A DNA stretch of 64,000 bases, taken from NCBI GenBank assembly GCA_030824965.1, contig JAPJQV010000008.1, forward strand, positions 1 to 64,000, read 5' to 3'. The DNA is from Micavibrio sp. (GTDB lineage: Bacteria; Pseudomonadota; Alphaproteobacteria; Micavibrionales; Micavibrionaceae). Below, in pieces: positions 17,437-27,445 of this stretch. Below the pieces are notes generated by a model. The model worked only from the letters and a program-made list of their open reading frames with translations, did not search any database and was not told the DNA's origin. The position numbers and the translations under genes are program-made. Within the stretch, counting starts at the first letter, position 1; each line of letters begins with the position of its first letter.

Positions 17437-20400
17437 TCCCTGAATAGCTTTCACGCCTTCTTCGATTTGCTGTTGTTTCTTCTGCTCTTTCGTCAAAGGC
17501 GCTTCTTCAGTAGCAGGCGCAGATGTTTCACTTGATGCTGGTGCCTTTTCTGTAGATACGGGAGTTTGCTGTGCCGCAGGCTTTTTCCCCGTCAGAATAC
17601 CCGCAGGCAGCCCCAGCTTTTCACCTAACTTGTCCTCGATCAGTTCACCTAACTTCTCATTCGCTTTTTCGCGCAGGAAACCTTCAATGACACTTCCCCC
17701 GGCTTGCGCAGGATTATCGAGCGGGCCGGAAATCGTGAAATCGAATGGCGGCACTTCGGAGTTCTTAACCGTCATGTTGTTTTTCAGGTCAACTGTCCAT
17801 CGTGGCAAATTGACATTGCCTGTACTTGTCAAAAGAGCTTGCTGTCCATCGAACTTGATTTGCGAGAAGTTTATGACCCCGCTCACAATCGTGAAATCAG
17901 CATTGAATGTGCTAAAAGCGGTCTGGCCGTTCTTGAATGAATTCAACAAGCTACCGGCGCGCTCAAGCGGCTTAAAGCTACCTTTGGCTGTTTCGGCCAA
18001 TTTCGCTGCATCAACGCCTTTAATAACGATGTTATCACCGTTAATGCTACCCTTACCATTGAGAGCATAGATCAAGGCTGCAGGAGAAATTCCCGAAGAG
18101 GCAATATCGACATTAAATGTCTTAACCATGCCAGACAGCGTGTCCGTTTGTTTATTCTGGACGGCGCTCAATAATTGCCGGGCGTTTATATTATTGGCTT
18201 TAGCGCTCCATGTCATGGAAAGAGGCGCTTGCGCCGTACCGCCTTTTAAGTTGCCATTGATTGCAGCTTCGCCACCAAACATTTGTGCCGACATATTATC
18301 GATATTGAGCGTTCCATCGTTAAGTTTGAAAGAAAGATTGGCATTACTTAATTTCCAAAGGCCTTGCGTAATGGATGCCGCTTTAACTGAAAGATCGGCG
18401 TTAAATTTGCCCATCCATGACGTATCGATAGCTTCACGCGACCATCTTGTTTCAGAAGCGTTTGACGCTGGCGAAGAAGAAGGTTTTGAAGCTCCAGTTA
18501 CCGTTCCGGCTTTTGGCGCGGCAGAATCGAAAACCATGTTGCCGAAATTCAGGCTCCCATTAACGGAAGGCTTATTACCGGACATATCTGTCGAAATCTT
18601 TCCTGCGACAGAGGTCGAACCTATATTGCCCGTAATATTGGAAAGGTCGTATTTTTTATCATTCAGAGAAACGAGGCTTGAAATATCGAGAGGCCCATTA
18701 AAACTTCCCGGCGCTTCAAATCCGGGAGAAAAATTCCGCACAGCCGTTTGCACTGACGGATGGCGGATACGAATATTCAAGCTTTCAATTTGCGGATTAT
18801 CGAGAACGGATTTTGCAGTTCCTGCACCTGTCATTGCAAAACCAAGAGCGTCCGCCGTTGCATTGAAAGAGAGATTATCCAGGCCGCCTTTAATAGTTCC
18901 GGTTATTGATGCAGCCCCTAACGTCCTGTCTAATTTGAGATCGTAATTATATGCTTTGGCCAAGGCCTCAACATTTCCTGTTTTTGCATTGAAAGCTAAA
19001 TCTACTCCTGACAATTTTTCTAAATCAGCGATCATACCCTTAACGACAACCGTTGTATCGGCAACCGTTCCTAAAGAAAGATTTGCAATTGAAAGTGATT
19101 TACCCTTGCTGGTTAATCCCGCGTTGAGGTTCGAATATGTTTTACCTCCAAAGCTAAAACTTCCAATTGACAGCGCGATCGTGCCGTCAAACGGCAATGT
19201 AGTTCCACTTACCTTAACTGTCGATTTAGCCTGATTGGCTTTTTGATTGATGACTTTTTGCGCTGCGCTTTCGGTCGATGGATTAAGTTGTCGTTGGATA
19301 TCGTCAATATCTATTTTACCGGCCTTGATAGTCGCATTGACTTTTGGACGAGCACCTGCCTGCTGGGGCAAGGCATAACTTCCGGCCAAATTAATTGTCT
19401 GGCCTTCGAAACCTATTACTCCCTTCTCTATCGAAACAATGTTATTAACAAATGTCCCTGATCCTTTTACTGACAGATCGCTCAATATTTTCACAAGCGC
19501 ATTGCTTGCGTTAATATCGCCAGATGTGGAGTTAAGATCGACAGACAATTTTGGTGAAGTGGATGTCTTCAATCCTGAAACTTTTAGAGAACCTTTGTAT
19601 GAAAGTTTGTCGAGCGCCAGATTGAGCTTATCCAGGCTTGCATTATCACCATCAAAAATAACGGCAGTGGAAAGATCCAATGCGCCATTTAACCCATCAG
19701 GCAAGGATGGCTTTTCCTTGCTAAAGGCTGCTATGGTCTTTTCAAGGTCCTTTGCCTTAAGTATAAGATCGCCTTTGACGTTTAAATTGTCCCCGGTCGT
19801 AATTTCGCCTTTGTAACTTCCTTTTACATCAAGTTTTGGCAAAGCAATGTCAAAATCAACGGAAGTTGGTTTACCTTCGACTAATTCTCCCGCCTCGCCT
19901 TTGATGTCAATTGGATTGCCGTTATAGATAAGATCGCCATCGATATCGAAAGGACCAGTCAAATTTTTAAGACTTATATCAGCATTAAGAGTACCAATCT
20001 CATGTACCGCTTTCTTGCTGTCATCTTTATAAACAATATGTCCCTTTTCAATTTGAATAGAATCCAGCGTAATCGATTGAGGTTCATCTTCGTTCGGCGT
20101 TGATGGATTGGCTTGCCCCTCTTCCTGTTTCTTCTGTTCTTGCAATTTCGTCGTCATCCATGTCTGACGACCTGACGCATCAACCAGCAGATTGATATCC
20201 GGCTCTGTCAGCTTAACACTCGAAATCTGAACCTGCTTTTGCAGTAAGGGCATAAGCTCGACGGAGACTTCAGCTTTCTTGACGGCAATGATACGCTGCT
20301 CAGCTGCAGAAACCGTTGCTTCATTGATAGTGACGGAAGGAACCGGCAAAATGGCTATGCCAAGGTCACCAGCCCAAGCGACTTTATAACCGGTCGATTC

Positions 20401-20583
20401 TTCAACTTTCTGAATAATTAGGGATTTATATTTTTCCTGATCAAGAAACGAAGGAACAATCAGTGCAATAATAACGATTACAGCAATGATAGTCGCGGAA
20501 ATCAAACTCCATCTGGGAATTTTGAAATCTTTTCGAGGTCCGTCGTCAAATCCCTGTACTTCAGAGTCCGGAGTATTCGTCAT
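17422..20583 (-). CDS. AsmA-family protein
   Basis: 1053-aa inner-membrane-anchored protein. A single transmembrane segment at about residues 25-47 follows a short cytoplasmic tail; the rest is periplasmic and rich in short beta strands with repeated asparagine, glycine and leucine patterns (for example SLKGSL-like, NGNLKGGTAQAPLSM), typical of AsmA/YhdP proteins that form long grooves and are linked to lipid transport to the outer membrane. A low-complexity Pro/Glu/Ala segment lies near 1000-1030. The C-terminal AsmA region covers about 740-980. It stands alone between the fumC cluster and the PHA genes. Confidence 0.85.
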   Translation of the reverse strand: MTNTPDSEVQGFDDGPRKDFKIPRWSLISATIIAVIVIIALIVPSFLDQEKYKSLIIQKVEESTGYKVAWAGDLGIAILPVPSVTINEATVSAAEQRIIAVKKAEVSVELMPLLQKQVQISSVKLTEPDINLLVDASGRQTWMTTKLQEQKKQEEGQANPSTPNEDEPQSITLDSIQIEKGHIVYKDDSKKAVHEIGTLNADISLKNLTGPFDIDGDLIYNGNPIDIKGEAGELVEGKPTSVDFDIALPKLDVKGSYKGEITTGDNLNVKGDLILKAKDLEKTIAAFSKEKPSLPDGLNGALDLSTAVIFDGDNASLDKLNLALDKLSYKGSLKVSGLKTSTSPKLSVDLNSTSGDINASNALVKILSDLSVKGSGTFVNNIVSIEKGVIGFEGQTINLAGSYALPQQAGARPKVNATIKAGKIDIDDIQRQLNPSTESAAQKVINQKANQAKSTVKVSGTTLPFDGTIALSIGSFSFGGKTYSNLNAGLTSKGKSLSIANLSLGTVADTTVVVKGMIADLEKLSGVDLAFNAKTGNVEALAKAYNYDLKLDRTLGAASITGTIKGGLDNLSFNATADALGFAMTGAGTAKSVLDNPQIESLNIRIRHPSVQTAVRNFSPGFEAPGSFNGPLDISSLVSLNDKKYDLSNITGNIGSTSVAGKISTDMSGNKPSVNGSLNFGNMVFDSAAPKAGTVTGASKPSSSPASNASETRWSREAIDTSWMGKFNADLSVKAASITQGLWKLSNANLSFKLNDGTLNIDNMSAQMFGGEAAINGNLKGGTAQAPLSMTWSAKANNINARQLLSAVQNKQTDTLSGMVKTFNVDIASSGISPAALIYALNGKGSINGDNIVIKGVDAAKLAETAKGSFKPLERAGSLLNSFKNGQTAFSTFNADFTIVSGVINFSQIKFDGQQALLTSTGNVNLPRWTVDLKNNMTVKNSEVPPFDFTISGPLDNPAQAGGSVIEGFLREKANEKLGELIEDKLGEKLGLPAGILTGKKPAAQQTPVSTEKAPASSETSAPATEEAPLTKEQKKQQQIEEGVKAIQGLFGR

Positions 20584-20662
20584 TTTGGGCTTACCTCATG
20601 GATTTTTGAATCGATGAATAAGATATAACCCAGATATTTAAAATTTAAACCCTGAAACGGAT

Positions 20663-21388
20663 TTAAGCGGCCATATATTGGCCGCCATTGATCGTCAATG
20701 TCGAACCGTTCATGAACGCAGCTTTTTCAGAAGCAAGAAACACTACAAGATCCGCAATTTCTTCCGGCTTGCCCATGCGCGCCGCAGGAATAGAGCGAAT
20801 AATTGAATCAAGTACTTCTTTATGCATGGCCGCCGTCATATCTGTTTCAATATAACCTGGACAAATTGCATTCACCGTAATGCCTTTAGCCGCACTTTCA
20901 AGCGCAAGCGCTTTTGTAAAACCAAGCATACCTGCTTTAGCGGCGGAATAATTCGTCTGACCTAGCTGGCCTTTTTGGCCGTTGATCGAGCTGATGTTGA
21001 TGATGCGCCCAAAACACCGTTCGCGCATCCCAGCAATCACAGCTCTGCACATATTGAAGCAGGATGTCAAATTTGTTTCAAGGACATCATGCCAGGACTC
21101 CTCGGCCATTTTATGCAGCATACTGTCTTTGGTAATTCCGGCATTATTGACCAGAATACGGACAGGCCCGTGATCAGATTCGATCTGGCTGATAACGGAG
21201 GAACACTCGTCAAAATTTGAAACATCGCATTTATAAACAAAGGCACCTGTTTCCTGCGTACATTTCTTGGCCGCAATTTCATTTCCATGATAGATAGCCA
21301 CGACTTTATACCCGGCCTCGATCAAGGCCTTGGTAATTTCCAACCCGATACCGCGTGTTCCGCCTGTAACGATAGCAATTCCTGACAT
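20663..21388 (-). CDS. phaB: Acetoacetyl-CoA reductase
   Basis: Short-chain dehydrogenase that reduces acetoacetyl-CoA to (R)-3-hydroxybutyryl-CoA with NADPH, the second step of PHB synthesis. 241 aa. Seen: TGGTRGIG (8-15), NNAG (81-84), the catalytic Ser in NISSING (131-137), Y147 and K151 (NYSAAKAG), and the C-terminal NGGQYMAA typical of PhaB. The start shares a base with the phaA stop (TAATG). A 7-bp stem (GCGGCCA/TGGCCGC, 20667-20685) overlaps its stop but lacks a T-run. Confidence 0.95.
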   Translation of the reverse strand: MSGIAIVTGGTRGIGLEITKALIEAGYKVVAIYHGNEIAAKKCTQETGAFVYKCDVSNFDECSSVISQIESDHGPVRILVNNAGITKDSMLHKMAEESWHDVLETNLTSCFNMCRAVIAGMRERCFGRIINISSINGQKGQLGQTNYSAAKAGMLGFTKALALESAAKGITVNAICPGYIETDMTAAMHKEVLDSIIRSIPAARMGKPEEIADLVVFLASEKAAFMNGSTLTINGGQYMAA

Positions 21389-22599
21389 TACGCAACTTTC
21401 TTCCAGTTAGATGTTTCGTCCCTCTCGACACATAACGCAATACCCATGCCACCACCGATGCATAATGTAGCAAGACCTTTGCATTTATTTGAGCGTGCCA
21501 TTTCATGGAGTAAAGTGACGAGGATACGCGCGCCTGATGCGCCGATTGGATGGCCGAGCGCAATGGCCCCGCCATTCACGTTGACTTTTTCTGCGTTCAG
21601 TTTCAGATCTTTGACCACGGCACAAGCTTGCGCCGCGAAAGCTTCGTTTGACTCAATCAAGTCAAGATCATCGACAGACCAGCCTGCTTTTTCCAACGCT
21701 TTGCGCGAAGCGGGAATTGGACCGGTTCCCATGATGGACGGATCGACGCCTGCAGTCGCCCATGATTTGATTTTTGCAAAAGCCTCCAATCCCCGCTTCT
21801 TCGCTTCCGACGCTCGCATCAGAATAAGAATAGCCGCACCGTCATTAATACCGGATGCCGAACCAGCTGTGACGGTCCCATCGGTTTTAAAAGCAGGCTT
21901 TAAGCCTTTGAGCGTGTCGACAGTGGTTCCCGAACGAGGGAATTCGTCCGTATCGAAAACGATATCCTGTTTTTTTACTTTTAAAGTGATCGGAACAATT
22001 TCAGTTTTGAATTTTCCTGACTTGATCGCCGCTTCGGCTTTCTGTTGCGAAGATGCAGAAAATTCATCTTGCGCATCGCGCGTGATACCATATTTGTCGG
22101 CAATATTTTCTGCCGTCATTCCCATGTGATAATTATTGAAGTAATCCCATAGGCCATCTTTTATCATTGTGTCAGCCATTGTACCGTCGCCCATTTTGAC
22201 GCCGTTGCGCAAATGAATGGCGTGAGGCGCCAGACTCATATTTTCTTGGCCGCCTGCAACGACGATATCGGCATCACCGTTTAAAATCGCCTGCATACCT
22301 AGTGCCACAGAGCGAAGCCCCGAGCCGCAAACCTGATTGATCGTCATGGCTGTTTTTTCAGCAGGAATTCCAGATTTCATCGCAGTCTGGCGCGCAGGAT
22401 TTTGCCCCGCAGCTGCCGTCAATACCTGACCTAAGATAACTTCATCAACCTGTTCTGGCTTAATCCCTGCGTCTTCCAGTGCTGCTTTCACGACATACGT
22501 GCCAAGCTCGACAGCACTTAAAGATGAAAGACTCCCGTTAAACGCCCCTAGAGCTGTTCTTTTCGCGGCAACAATAACAACTGAATCTTGTTCTGACAT
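21388..22599 (-). CDS. phaA: Acetyl-CoA acetyltransferase (beta-ketothiolase)
   Basis: Condenses two acetyl-CoA to acetoacetyl-CoA. 403 aa. Seen: the acylated cysteine C91 ([11 protein letters not shown]), GHPIGASG, and [10 protein letters not shown] with the second cysteine. The ATG at 22599 is chosen over an upstream in-frame start because an AGGGGA ribosome binding site precedes it by 7 bases and the conserved N terminus [12 protein letters not shown] follows. Second gene of the phaC-phaA-phaB set, coupled to phaB. Confidence 0.95.
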   Translation of the reverse strand: MSEQDSVVIVAAKRTALGAFNGSLSSLSAVELGTYVVKAALEDAGIKPEQVDEVILGQVLTAAAGQNPARQTAMKSGIPAEKTAMTINQVCGSGLRSVALGMQAILNGDADIVVAGGQENMSLAPHAIHLRNGVKMGDGTMADTMIKDGLWDYFNNYHMGMTAENIADKYGITRDAQDEFSASSQQKAEAAIKSGKFKTEIVPITLKVKKQDIVFDTDEFPRSGTTVDTLKGLKPAFKTDGTVTAGSASGINDGAAILILMRASEAKKRGLEAFAKIKSWATAGVDPSIMGTGPIPASRKALEKAGWSVDDLDLIESNEAFAAQACAVVKDLKLNAEKVNVNGGAIALGHPIGASGARILVTLLHEMARSNKCKGLATLCIGGGMGIALCVERDETSNWKKVA

Positions 22600-22653
22600 G
22601 CATATATCCCCTGCTGTAACTTCGCCTGTAATATGCACGCCAAGCGAGATAAT

Positions 22654-23817
22654 TCAAGGCTTGGTTTTAATATTGCATTGCGAAAACAACCAGTTGCGCA
22701 AAGGCAACCAAACTTCTTTTTCTGCGTTTCTTCCAATCATCATGCTGATATGCCCGCAATCCGGTTCAATAACTTTCGCGGTTTTAATTTTTTTACCTAA
22801 AGGCCGCGCAGATGCTGGCGGTACAATTTTGTCTTTTCCTGGCACGACGATAAAGGAAGGCTTTGAAATCTCTTCCGGCCTGATTAAATTTCCTGCAACT
22901 TCCCACTCGCCCTTCATCGGCTTGTTATCGACATACCATCCCTTAACAGTATGATGAACGATGGAAGTCGGCAAATCCGATCCACCATTGACCCAATCTT
23001 CGACAGCGACGAATAACTCTGCTTCTTTACTTTTCTGGTCCATATCGGCGAAAGCCGAAAATTTACGGGCGATTAGACTTGGATCTACTCCAGCAAAAAT
23101 CATCTGCAGCCATTGCGTTGGCATGTAGTCCAGATGTATCGTTTGTGGCAAACCGGCCTTCGCCCAGCTCGCTACGCTTTCGGAAAAATTTCCTTTCGCA
23201 TCTTTTTTAAAATCCCAGGGTGTTGCAATAAAAATCAAATGGTCCAGAGCTTTGGGATATAATCGGTCTGTGGCCGCTAGTAATAAACCTCCCATGCAAT
23301 AACCGAGACCAGCCAATGGCAAATCAGATTGAAGCTTCAGCCATTTCAGAAGCTTCTTCATTTTCTTGCCGATGGCCAGATCGACGCTGTTCAGCTCTTT
23401 ATCTTTTGTCAGGTCTCCCCAATCAATCAGAAAACTTTCTATCCCCTGCCGGGCAAGCCAATTCATCAAAGACCTTTCAGGCAAAAGATCGAGAATTTCA
23501 GATCCGTTTATCATCGATGGAATGACAAGAATTCTGGCTTTGGCTTTTTTCTTCGGCGCATAATGAAAAAGGCGCAATTCTCCGTCTTGCCACACGACAG
23601 GCTTTTTTGTTTTAGGCCTTTTGAAATTATGCAATTGATAGTTACGAATTCCTGCAACGACTTTTTCCATGCTGGCCTTGACTTGCCTGCCTTCCGGTTT
23701 TTGCCAAAAAGTTTCATCAAGATTTTCATTTTTCTGAAATTGCGGATCAGCGAGCGCTGATGCTGCCAGAGACAAATGCATCACCAGAGGTTTATGTCTA
23801 GAAGCAGATTTATCCAT
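22654..23817 (-). CDS. phaC: Poly(3-hydroxyalkanoate) synthase (short form)
   Basis: Polymerises hydroxyacyl-CoA to PHA at the granule. Alpha/beta-hydrolase fold with the triad C174 (GYCMGG, lipase-box-like), D329 (GKDKIVPP) and H356 (CGHISMM) in the numbering from this start. About 387 aa, much shorter than class I PhaC (about 570-600) and near class III length, yet no phaE is adjacent. The start is uncertain: ATG at 23817 was chosen, 23871 is the main alternative, and a TTG at 23904 is unlikely as it lies only 12 bases from the divergent phaR start. The phaA-phaC gap is 54 bp. Confidence 0.85.
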   Translation of the reverse strand: MDKSASRHKPLVMHLSLAASALADPQFQKNENLDETFWQKPEGRQVKASMEKVVAGIRNYQLHNFKRPKTKKPVVWQDGELRLFHYAPKKKAKARILVIPSMINGSEILDLLPERSLMNWLARQGIESFLIDWGDLTKDKELNSVDLAIGKKMKKLLKWLKLQSDLPLAGLGYCMGGLLLAATDRLYPKALDHLIFIATPWDFKKDAKGNFSESVASWAKAGLPQTIHLDYMPTQWLQMIFAGVDPSLIARKFSAFADMDQKSKEAELFVAVEDWVNGGSDLPTSIVHHTVKGWYVDNKPMKGEWEVAGNLIRPEEISKPSFIVVPGKDKIVPPASARPLGKKIKTAKVIEPDCGHISMMIGRNAEKEVWLPLRNWLFSQCNIKTKP

Positions 23818-23915
23818 AGATGTTATGTCTTTAGAGGTTAAAGGTTTTGCAGCGTTAACGAATTTGTGCATACTGCAATATATATTACGACTCCAATATA
23901 ACAAAAAGGTGCAGC

Positions 23916-24452
23916 ATGGCCGGAAAAAAAGGCAGCGATAAACCCGTAGTCATTAAGAAATATGCGAACCGCAGATTATATGACACAGGCCGCAGTTCCT
24001 ATGTCACTCTCGACGATCTTTGCGAAATGATAAAGGACGGCTACGAGTTTGTCGTATATGACGCAAAAACCGGTGACGATTTGACACGTCAGGTTTTAAC
24101 GCAAATTATTGTAGAACAGGAATCCAAAGGAGAGACCAATCTTCTGCCGGTTAATTTCCTACGCCAGTTAATCGGTTTCTATGGAAATAATGTATCTCCT
24201 CTTGTCCCGAATTATCTGGAACAGACATTTGGTATGTTCACTAAAAATCAGGACCAGTTTAAAGAACAGATGAGCAAGTCTCTAGGACCAATGATGCCTT
24301 CCATGCAGGCATTTGAAGAGATTGCCAAACAGAACATGACTATGTTTGAAAATGCCTTGAAGACATTCGGTAATTTCGGAGCCTCTTTTCAAAACCAGCC
24401 GAAAACCGGGCAAGAGCCTGAGCCGCCTGCGGAAGACGAAGAAGAGAAATAA
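23916..24452 (+). CDS. phaR: PHA synthesis repressor PhaR
   Basis: 178 aa. N-terminal DNA-binding domain (PHB_acc_N, about 10-70, VIKKYANRRLYDTGRSSYVT) and following PHB accumulation domains (about 75-115). Family members bind DNA upstream of phaR and phasin genes and are titrated by PHA granules. An acidic tail EPPAEDEEEK ends the protein. Divergent from phaC, with an AAGGTG ribosome binding site. The shared region contains TGCATACTGCA (23867-23877), similar to TGC-N-GCA operators known for PhaR in Paracoccus. Confidence 0.95.
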   Translation: MAGKKGSDKPVVIKKYANRRLYDTGRSSYVTLDDLCEMIKDGYEFVVYDAKTGDDLTRQVLTQIIVEQESKGETNLLPVNFLRQLIGFYGNNVSPLVPNYLEQTFGMFTKNQDQFKEQMSKSLGPMMPSMQAFEEIAKQNMTMFENALKTFGNFGASFQNQPKTGQEPEPPAEDEEEK

Positions 24453-24460
24453 TGCCGATA

Positions 24461-24493
24461 AAAAAAATCCCCGCTTAATGCGGGGATTTTTTT
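24461..24493. terminator. Bidirectional terminator between phaR and the coiled-coil gene
   Basis: A 14-bp perfect inverted repeat (24461-24474 with 24480-24493), loop TTAAT, A-run on one side and T-run on the other. It lies between two convergent genes. Confidence 0.9.
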
Positions 24494-24501
24494 ATCTCAG
24501 C

Positions 24502-27345
24502 CTATTTCGATGCGGTTTTTATATTCGACATCTGACTTGCCATTCGGTCGCGTGCTTCCATGGCCAGGTCCATGGCCTCGGATTTACCTTCATGCGCCAA
24601 TATAGTCATGACGTCATCTCCATAGCTGAACATGACTGATGCGGAGGTATTAGCTTTATTTCCCAGACAGGCAAATTCAAATGACTTCACTTTTTCCGAA
24701 GAAATTGTAACGTCGGATGGTACCGCGGCAAAGTCACCGTCGCAGCGGGATTTTGCACGGTCCAGATAGTCATTGACCGCAGCATCAAATCCTTTTCCGT
24801 CTTTCATCGCGCGTTGTTCCGCACTGCCGAACAGGCTGTCTGTTTTCCAGCGATAGGCACGATAAGAGTCCGCGTTTCCGGTCTCGACAGATTGCACATC
24901 CCCACGGATATTGATCCCGGCCCCTTGCAGCATGCGAATATAATCTTCGCGGGATTGGAATTTAACCGATGCGACCGGCGATACGACGGCGCTTGCCACC
25001 GGCATGACAGGTTTGGCTGTTTGTTGAGCTTGTTCAATCCCTGCAGCCGGAGCGACGGCAGCGACATTAACGGGAGCGTTTTCTGCCTCGACAGAGGCTA
25101 CAGGTACCGCATTTGGATTGCGGCCTTCCAACTCGGCGATACGGCGTTGCATTTCATCAAGCTTCGCCTGTTGCATTTGCTCTGTGATCGCCGGATCGAA
25201 TAGCTTGGCTTCCATGGCATCATGATCTTGCTTGCGGGCTTGCTTTTCTTGCTGGACCAACGCGGCCAGACGGCGGATTTCACGTTGGGATTCCTGGTAA
25301 CGTTTGGTCGCCTGCTCAAGATCCCAGCTGTTTCCACCGGCGCTTGCTGTTATTACTTTATCAAGCTGCTGTTTAAGGGTCTCATTTTCCAAACGTGCAG
25401 ATTCAAGCTGTGTCTGCAGATGTTTCACGGCTTCAGAGTCTTCAATAGGCGCAGATCTCACCGTCGCCAATTGTTGTTTTAGAGCAGAATTTTCACCCTG
25501 CAATGCCGATATTTGCTCGGAATTATCTACAGCGACAGGCTTGGCGGCAACTGCCGCTTGCAAAGCCGTGATTTGCTGTTTCAGACTTTCGTTCTCTTTG
25601 ACGGCAGTCTGGTCGATAACGGGCGCTGCCGGCATTTGCGCAAGCTTAGCCTGAGCCTGAGCGACATTGGCATTCGCCGTATCGAGCTGGGCTTTCATCT
25701 CAGCATTTTGTTTTTGAAGTGTTGCAACTTGTTCAGCTGCGGTCGTTCCCTGCGCGGCTTTCGTTTGCAATTGTGCCGTCAAAGCGTTCGACGTGCCAAG
25801 TTGAGCCTTTAAATCGGCGTTCTCTTTTTGGAGCATCGCCAATTGCTCGGTAACTGCATTTCCTTGAGCAACTTTCGTTTGAAGTTGGGCAATTGTTGAA
25901 TTCGCAGCATCGAGCTGAACTTTCATGTCGGCTGATTGCTTCTGAAGCACCGCTACTTGTTCGGCTGCTGATGATCCTTGCGCTGCCTTGGTCTGCAACT
26001 GAGCTATCGTCGAATTCGCTGCATCGAGCTGAGCTTTCATATCTGCCGATTGTTTCTGAAGTACAGAAACCTGTTCCGCTGCAGCACTGCCTTGAGCTGC
26101 TTTGGCCTGCAATTGAGCTACTGTACCGTTTGCCGCATCGAGTTGAGCCTTCATGGCCGTAGATTGACCTTGCAAAGCAGAAAGCTGCTCTGTCGCCGCA
26201 TTTCCTTGCGCTACTTTTGCTTGAAGCTGGCCAATTGTCGCGTTTGCCGCATCCAGTTGGATCTTTGCATCTGTATTTTGCTTCTGCATCAGGGAAAGCT
26301 CTCCGGCCATCTGGGCTGACTGGCCATTCTTCATCTGAAGATCCGCGATATTCTTTGTCGCTGCTTCGATTTGCAATTTCATATCCGCATTTTGCTTTTG
26401 CAGAATAGCAAGTTGCTCGGAAGCACCTGCACTTTGTGACGCTTTAGCCTGCAACTGCGCTACATTTTGATTGGCGGTGGAAAGCTGTGTTTTAATATCG
26501 GCATTTTCTTTTTGAATATTTGCCAGTTGTTGCTGCGCAGCCTGGCCTTCTTTTTGCTGCTGCATCAAAGATTGATTCAATGCCTGCGCAGTCGCCAGTT
26601 CTGCTTTTATGCGGCTAAGCTCCTGAGACGTGCTTCCTGCGACAGTCTGCTGTGCCCGTAATGCCTGATTTTCCTGTTTCAAGCGCGTATTCTCAGACTC
26701 AAGGCCTGCCGTTGCTCCGCTGGCAGGCTCGATTGCGCGCATCGGTTTGGCATCCGGATGAGCGATCATGGTCGGGACTTGAGCCGAAGCGACTTTTTGA
26801 ACCGGAGCAGCAGCCGGTTCCACACTTGGCGAGCTTGGCGCAGCAGAGGCCATAACTGAGGATTTTTTACCGCCTATACAATCGGAAAGTTCATCCGCAG
26901 CCGAGGCAAATTTCGATGGTGCATAGCTGAAAGATTTGCCGTTGGTTTCGACATCCATTTTTCCGGATGATTTAACGGCATCGATGAAAGATCCCTCTCC
27001 CAAACCTATAACAACCACTTTATCGGATGTCGGTGCCACGTTGAATGTACGCGCCTCGCCGTTACCCGGGCGGAGCGTCAAAGTCGTCTGTCCGACTTGG
27101 GGAAATTGAGGACGCGCAAAATCGAACGCAACTGAATATTGACCAGTTGAATTTTTAGCAAATGTCACGATAGTGTTATCGGAATATTTCTGCGCCATCG
27201 TGCAATAATTGCCCGAAGCCGCGCTCGCGACGCGATTGATTGTCCAGGCTGTCTGTGCCTGCGATGTTTCGGCTTGGGCAGAAATGGAAGTTGTCGCTAA
27301 AAGCGCTAAAGTCAAAAATCCTAGCGTAGTATTTGAACGGGCCAT
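24502..27345 (-). CDS. Exported coiled-coil protein with eight 38-residue repeats
   Basis: 947 aa from the ATG at 27345, chosen because AGGGGA precedes it by 7 bases and a signal peptide follows directly (cleavage near AQA, residue 25). Residues about 30-160 form an N-terminal domain with two cysteines; about 272-570 is a run of eight units with an exact 38-residue period (N/S at 281, 319, 357, 395, 433, 471, 509, 547), consensus LQKQNADMKAQLDAAN then TIAQLQ; a longer coiled coil continues to about 770, and a C-terminal domain covers 800-947. No family recognised. It follows a TcpQ-like gene on the same strand and may be its partner in an envelope structure (inference). Confidence 0.8.
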   Translation of the reverse strand: MARSNTTLGFLTLALLATTSISAQAETSQAQTAWTINRVASAASGNYCTMAQKYSDNTIVTFAKNSTGQYSVAFDFARPQFPQVGQTTLTLRPGNGEARTFNVAPTSDKVVVIGLGEGSFIDAVKSSGKMDVETNGKSFSYAPSKFASAADELSDCIGGKKSSVMASAAPSSPSVEPAAAPVQKVASAQVPTMIAHPDAKPMRAIEPASGATAGLESENTRLKQENQALRAQQTVAGSTSQELSRIKAELATAQALNQSLMQQQKEGQAAQQQLANIQKENADIKTQLSTANQNVAQLQAKASQSAGASEQLAILQKQNADMKLQIEAATKNIADLQMKNGQSAQMAGELSLMQKQNTDAKIQLDAANATIGQLQAKVAQGNAATEQLSALQGQSTAMKAQLDAANGTVAQLQAKAAQGSAAAEQVSVLQKQSADMKAQLDAANSTIAQLQTKAAQGSSAAEQVAVLQKQSADMKVQLDAANSTIAQLQTKVAQGNAVTEQLAMLQKENADLKAQLGTSNALTAQLQTKAAQGTTAAEQVATLQKQNAEMKAQLDTANANVAQAQAKLAQMPAAPVIDQTAVKENESLKQQITALQAAVAAKPVAVDNSEQISALQGENSALKQQLATVRSAPIEDSEAVKHLQTQLESARLENETLKQQLDKVITASAGGNSWDLEQATKRYQESQREIRRLAALVQQEKQARKQDHDAMEAKLFDPAITEQMQQAKLDEMQRRIAELEGRNPNAVPVASVEAENAPVNVAAVAPAAGIEQAQQTAKPVMPVASAVVSPVASVKFQSREDYIRMLQGAGINIRGDVQSVETGNADSYRAYRWKTDSLFGSAEQRAMKDGKGFDAAVNDYLDRAKSRCDGDFAAVPSDVTISSEKVKSFEFACLGNKANTSASVMFSYGDDVMTILAHEGKSEAMDLAMEARDRMASQMSNIKTASK
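25636..26532 (-). repeat. Eight tandem 114-bp coding repeats
   Basis: DNA encoding the 38-residue units. The units are diverged, most alike in the middle three, which points to old duplication with some more recent copying; they are prone to copy-number change. Confidence 0.75.
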
Positions 27346-27445
27346 ACGGCATCCCCTTGTCTGATCTATTTGTCCCATAAAGAATCCCAGAGCAGGAATC
27401 TTTAAGTGTTTATGTATAAAGGAGCGCGACGGTTTTTCGCAAGCT

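Noticed and set aside
18128..18946. 272-codon plus-strand ORF inside the AsmA-like gene
   Set aside because: Antisense to the 1053-aa AsmA-like protein and without family features.
25636..26532. CRISPR-like array
   Set aside because: The 114-bp repeats are coding, have no spacers and keep a coiled-coil reading frame.
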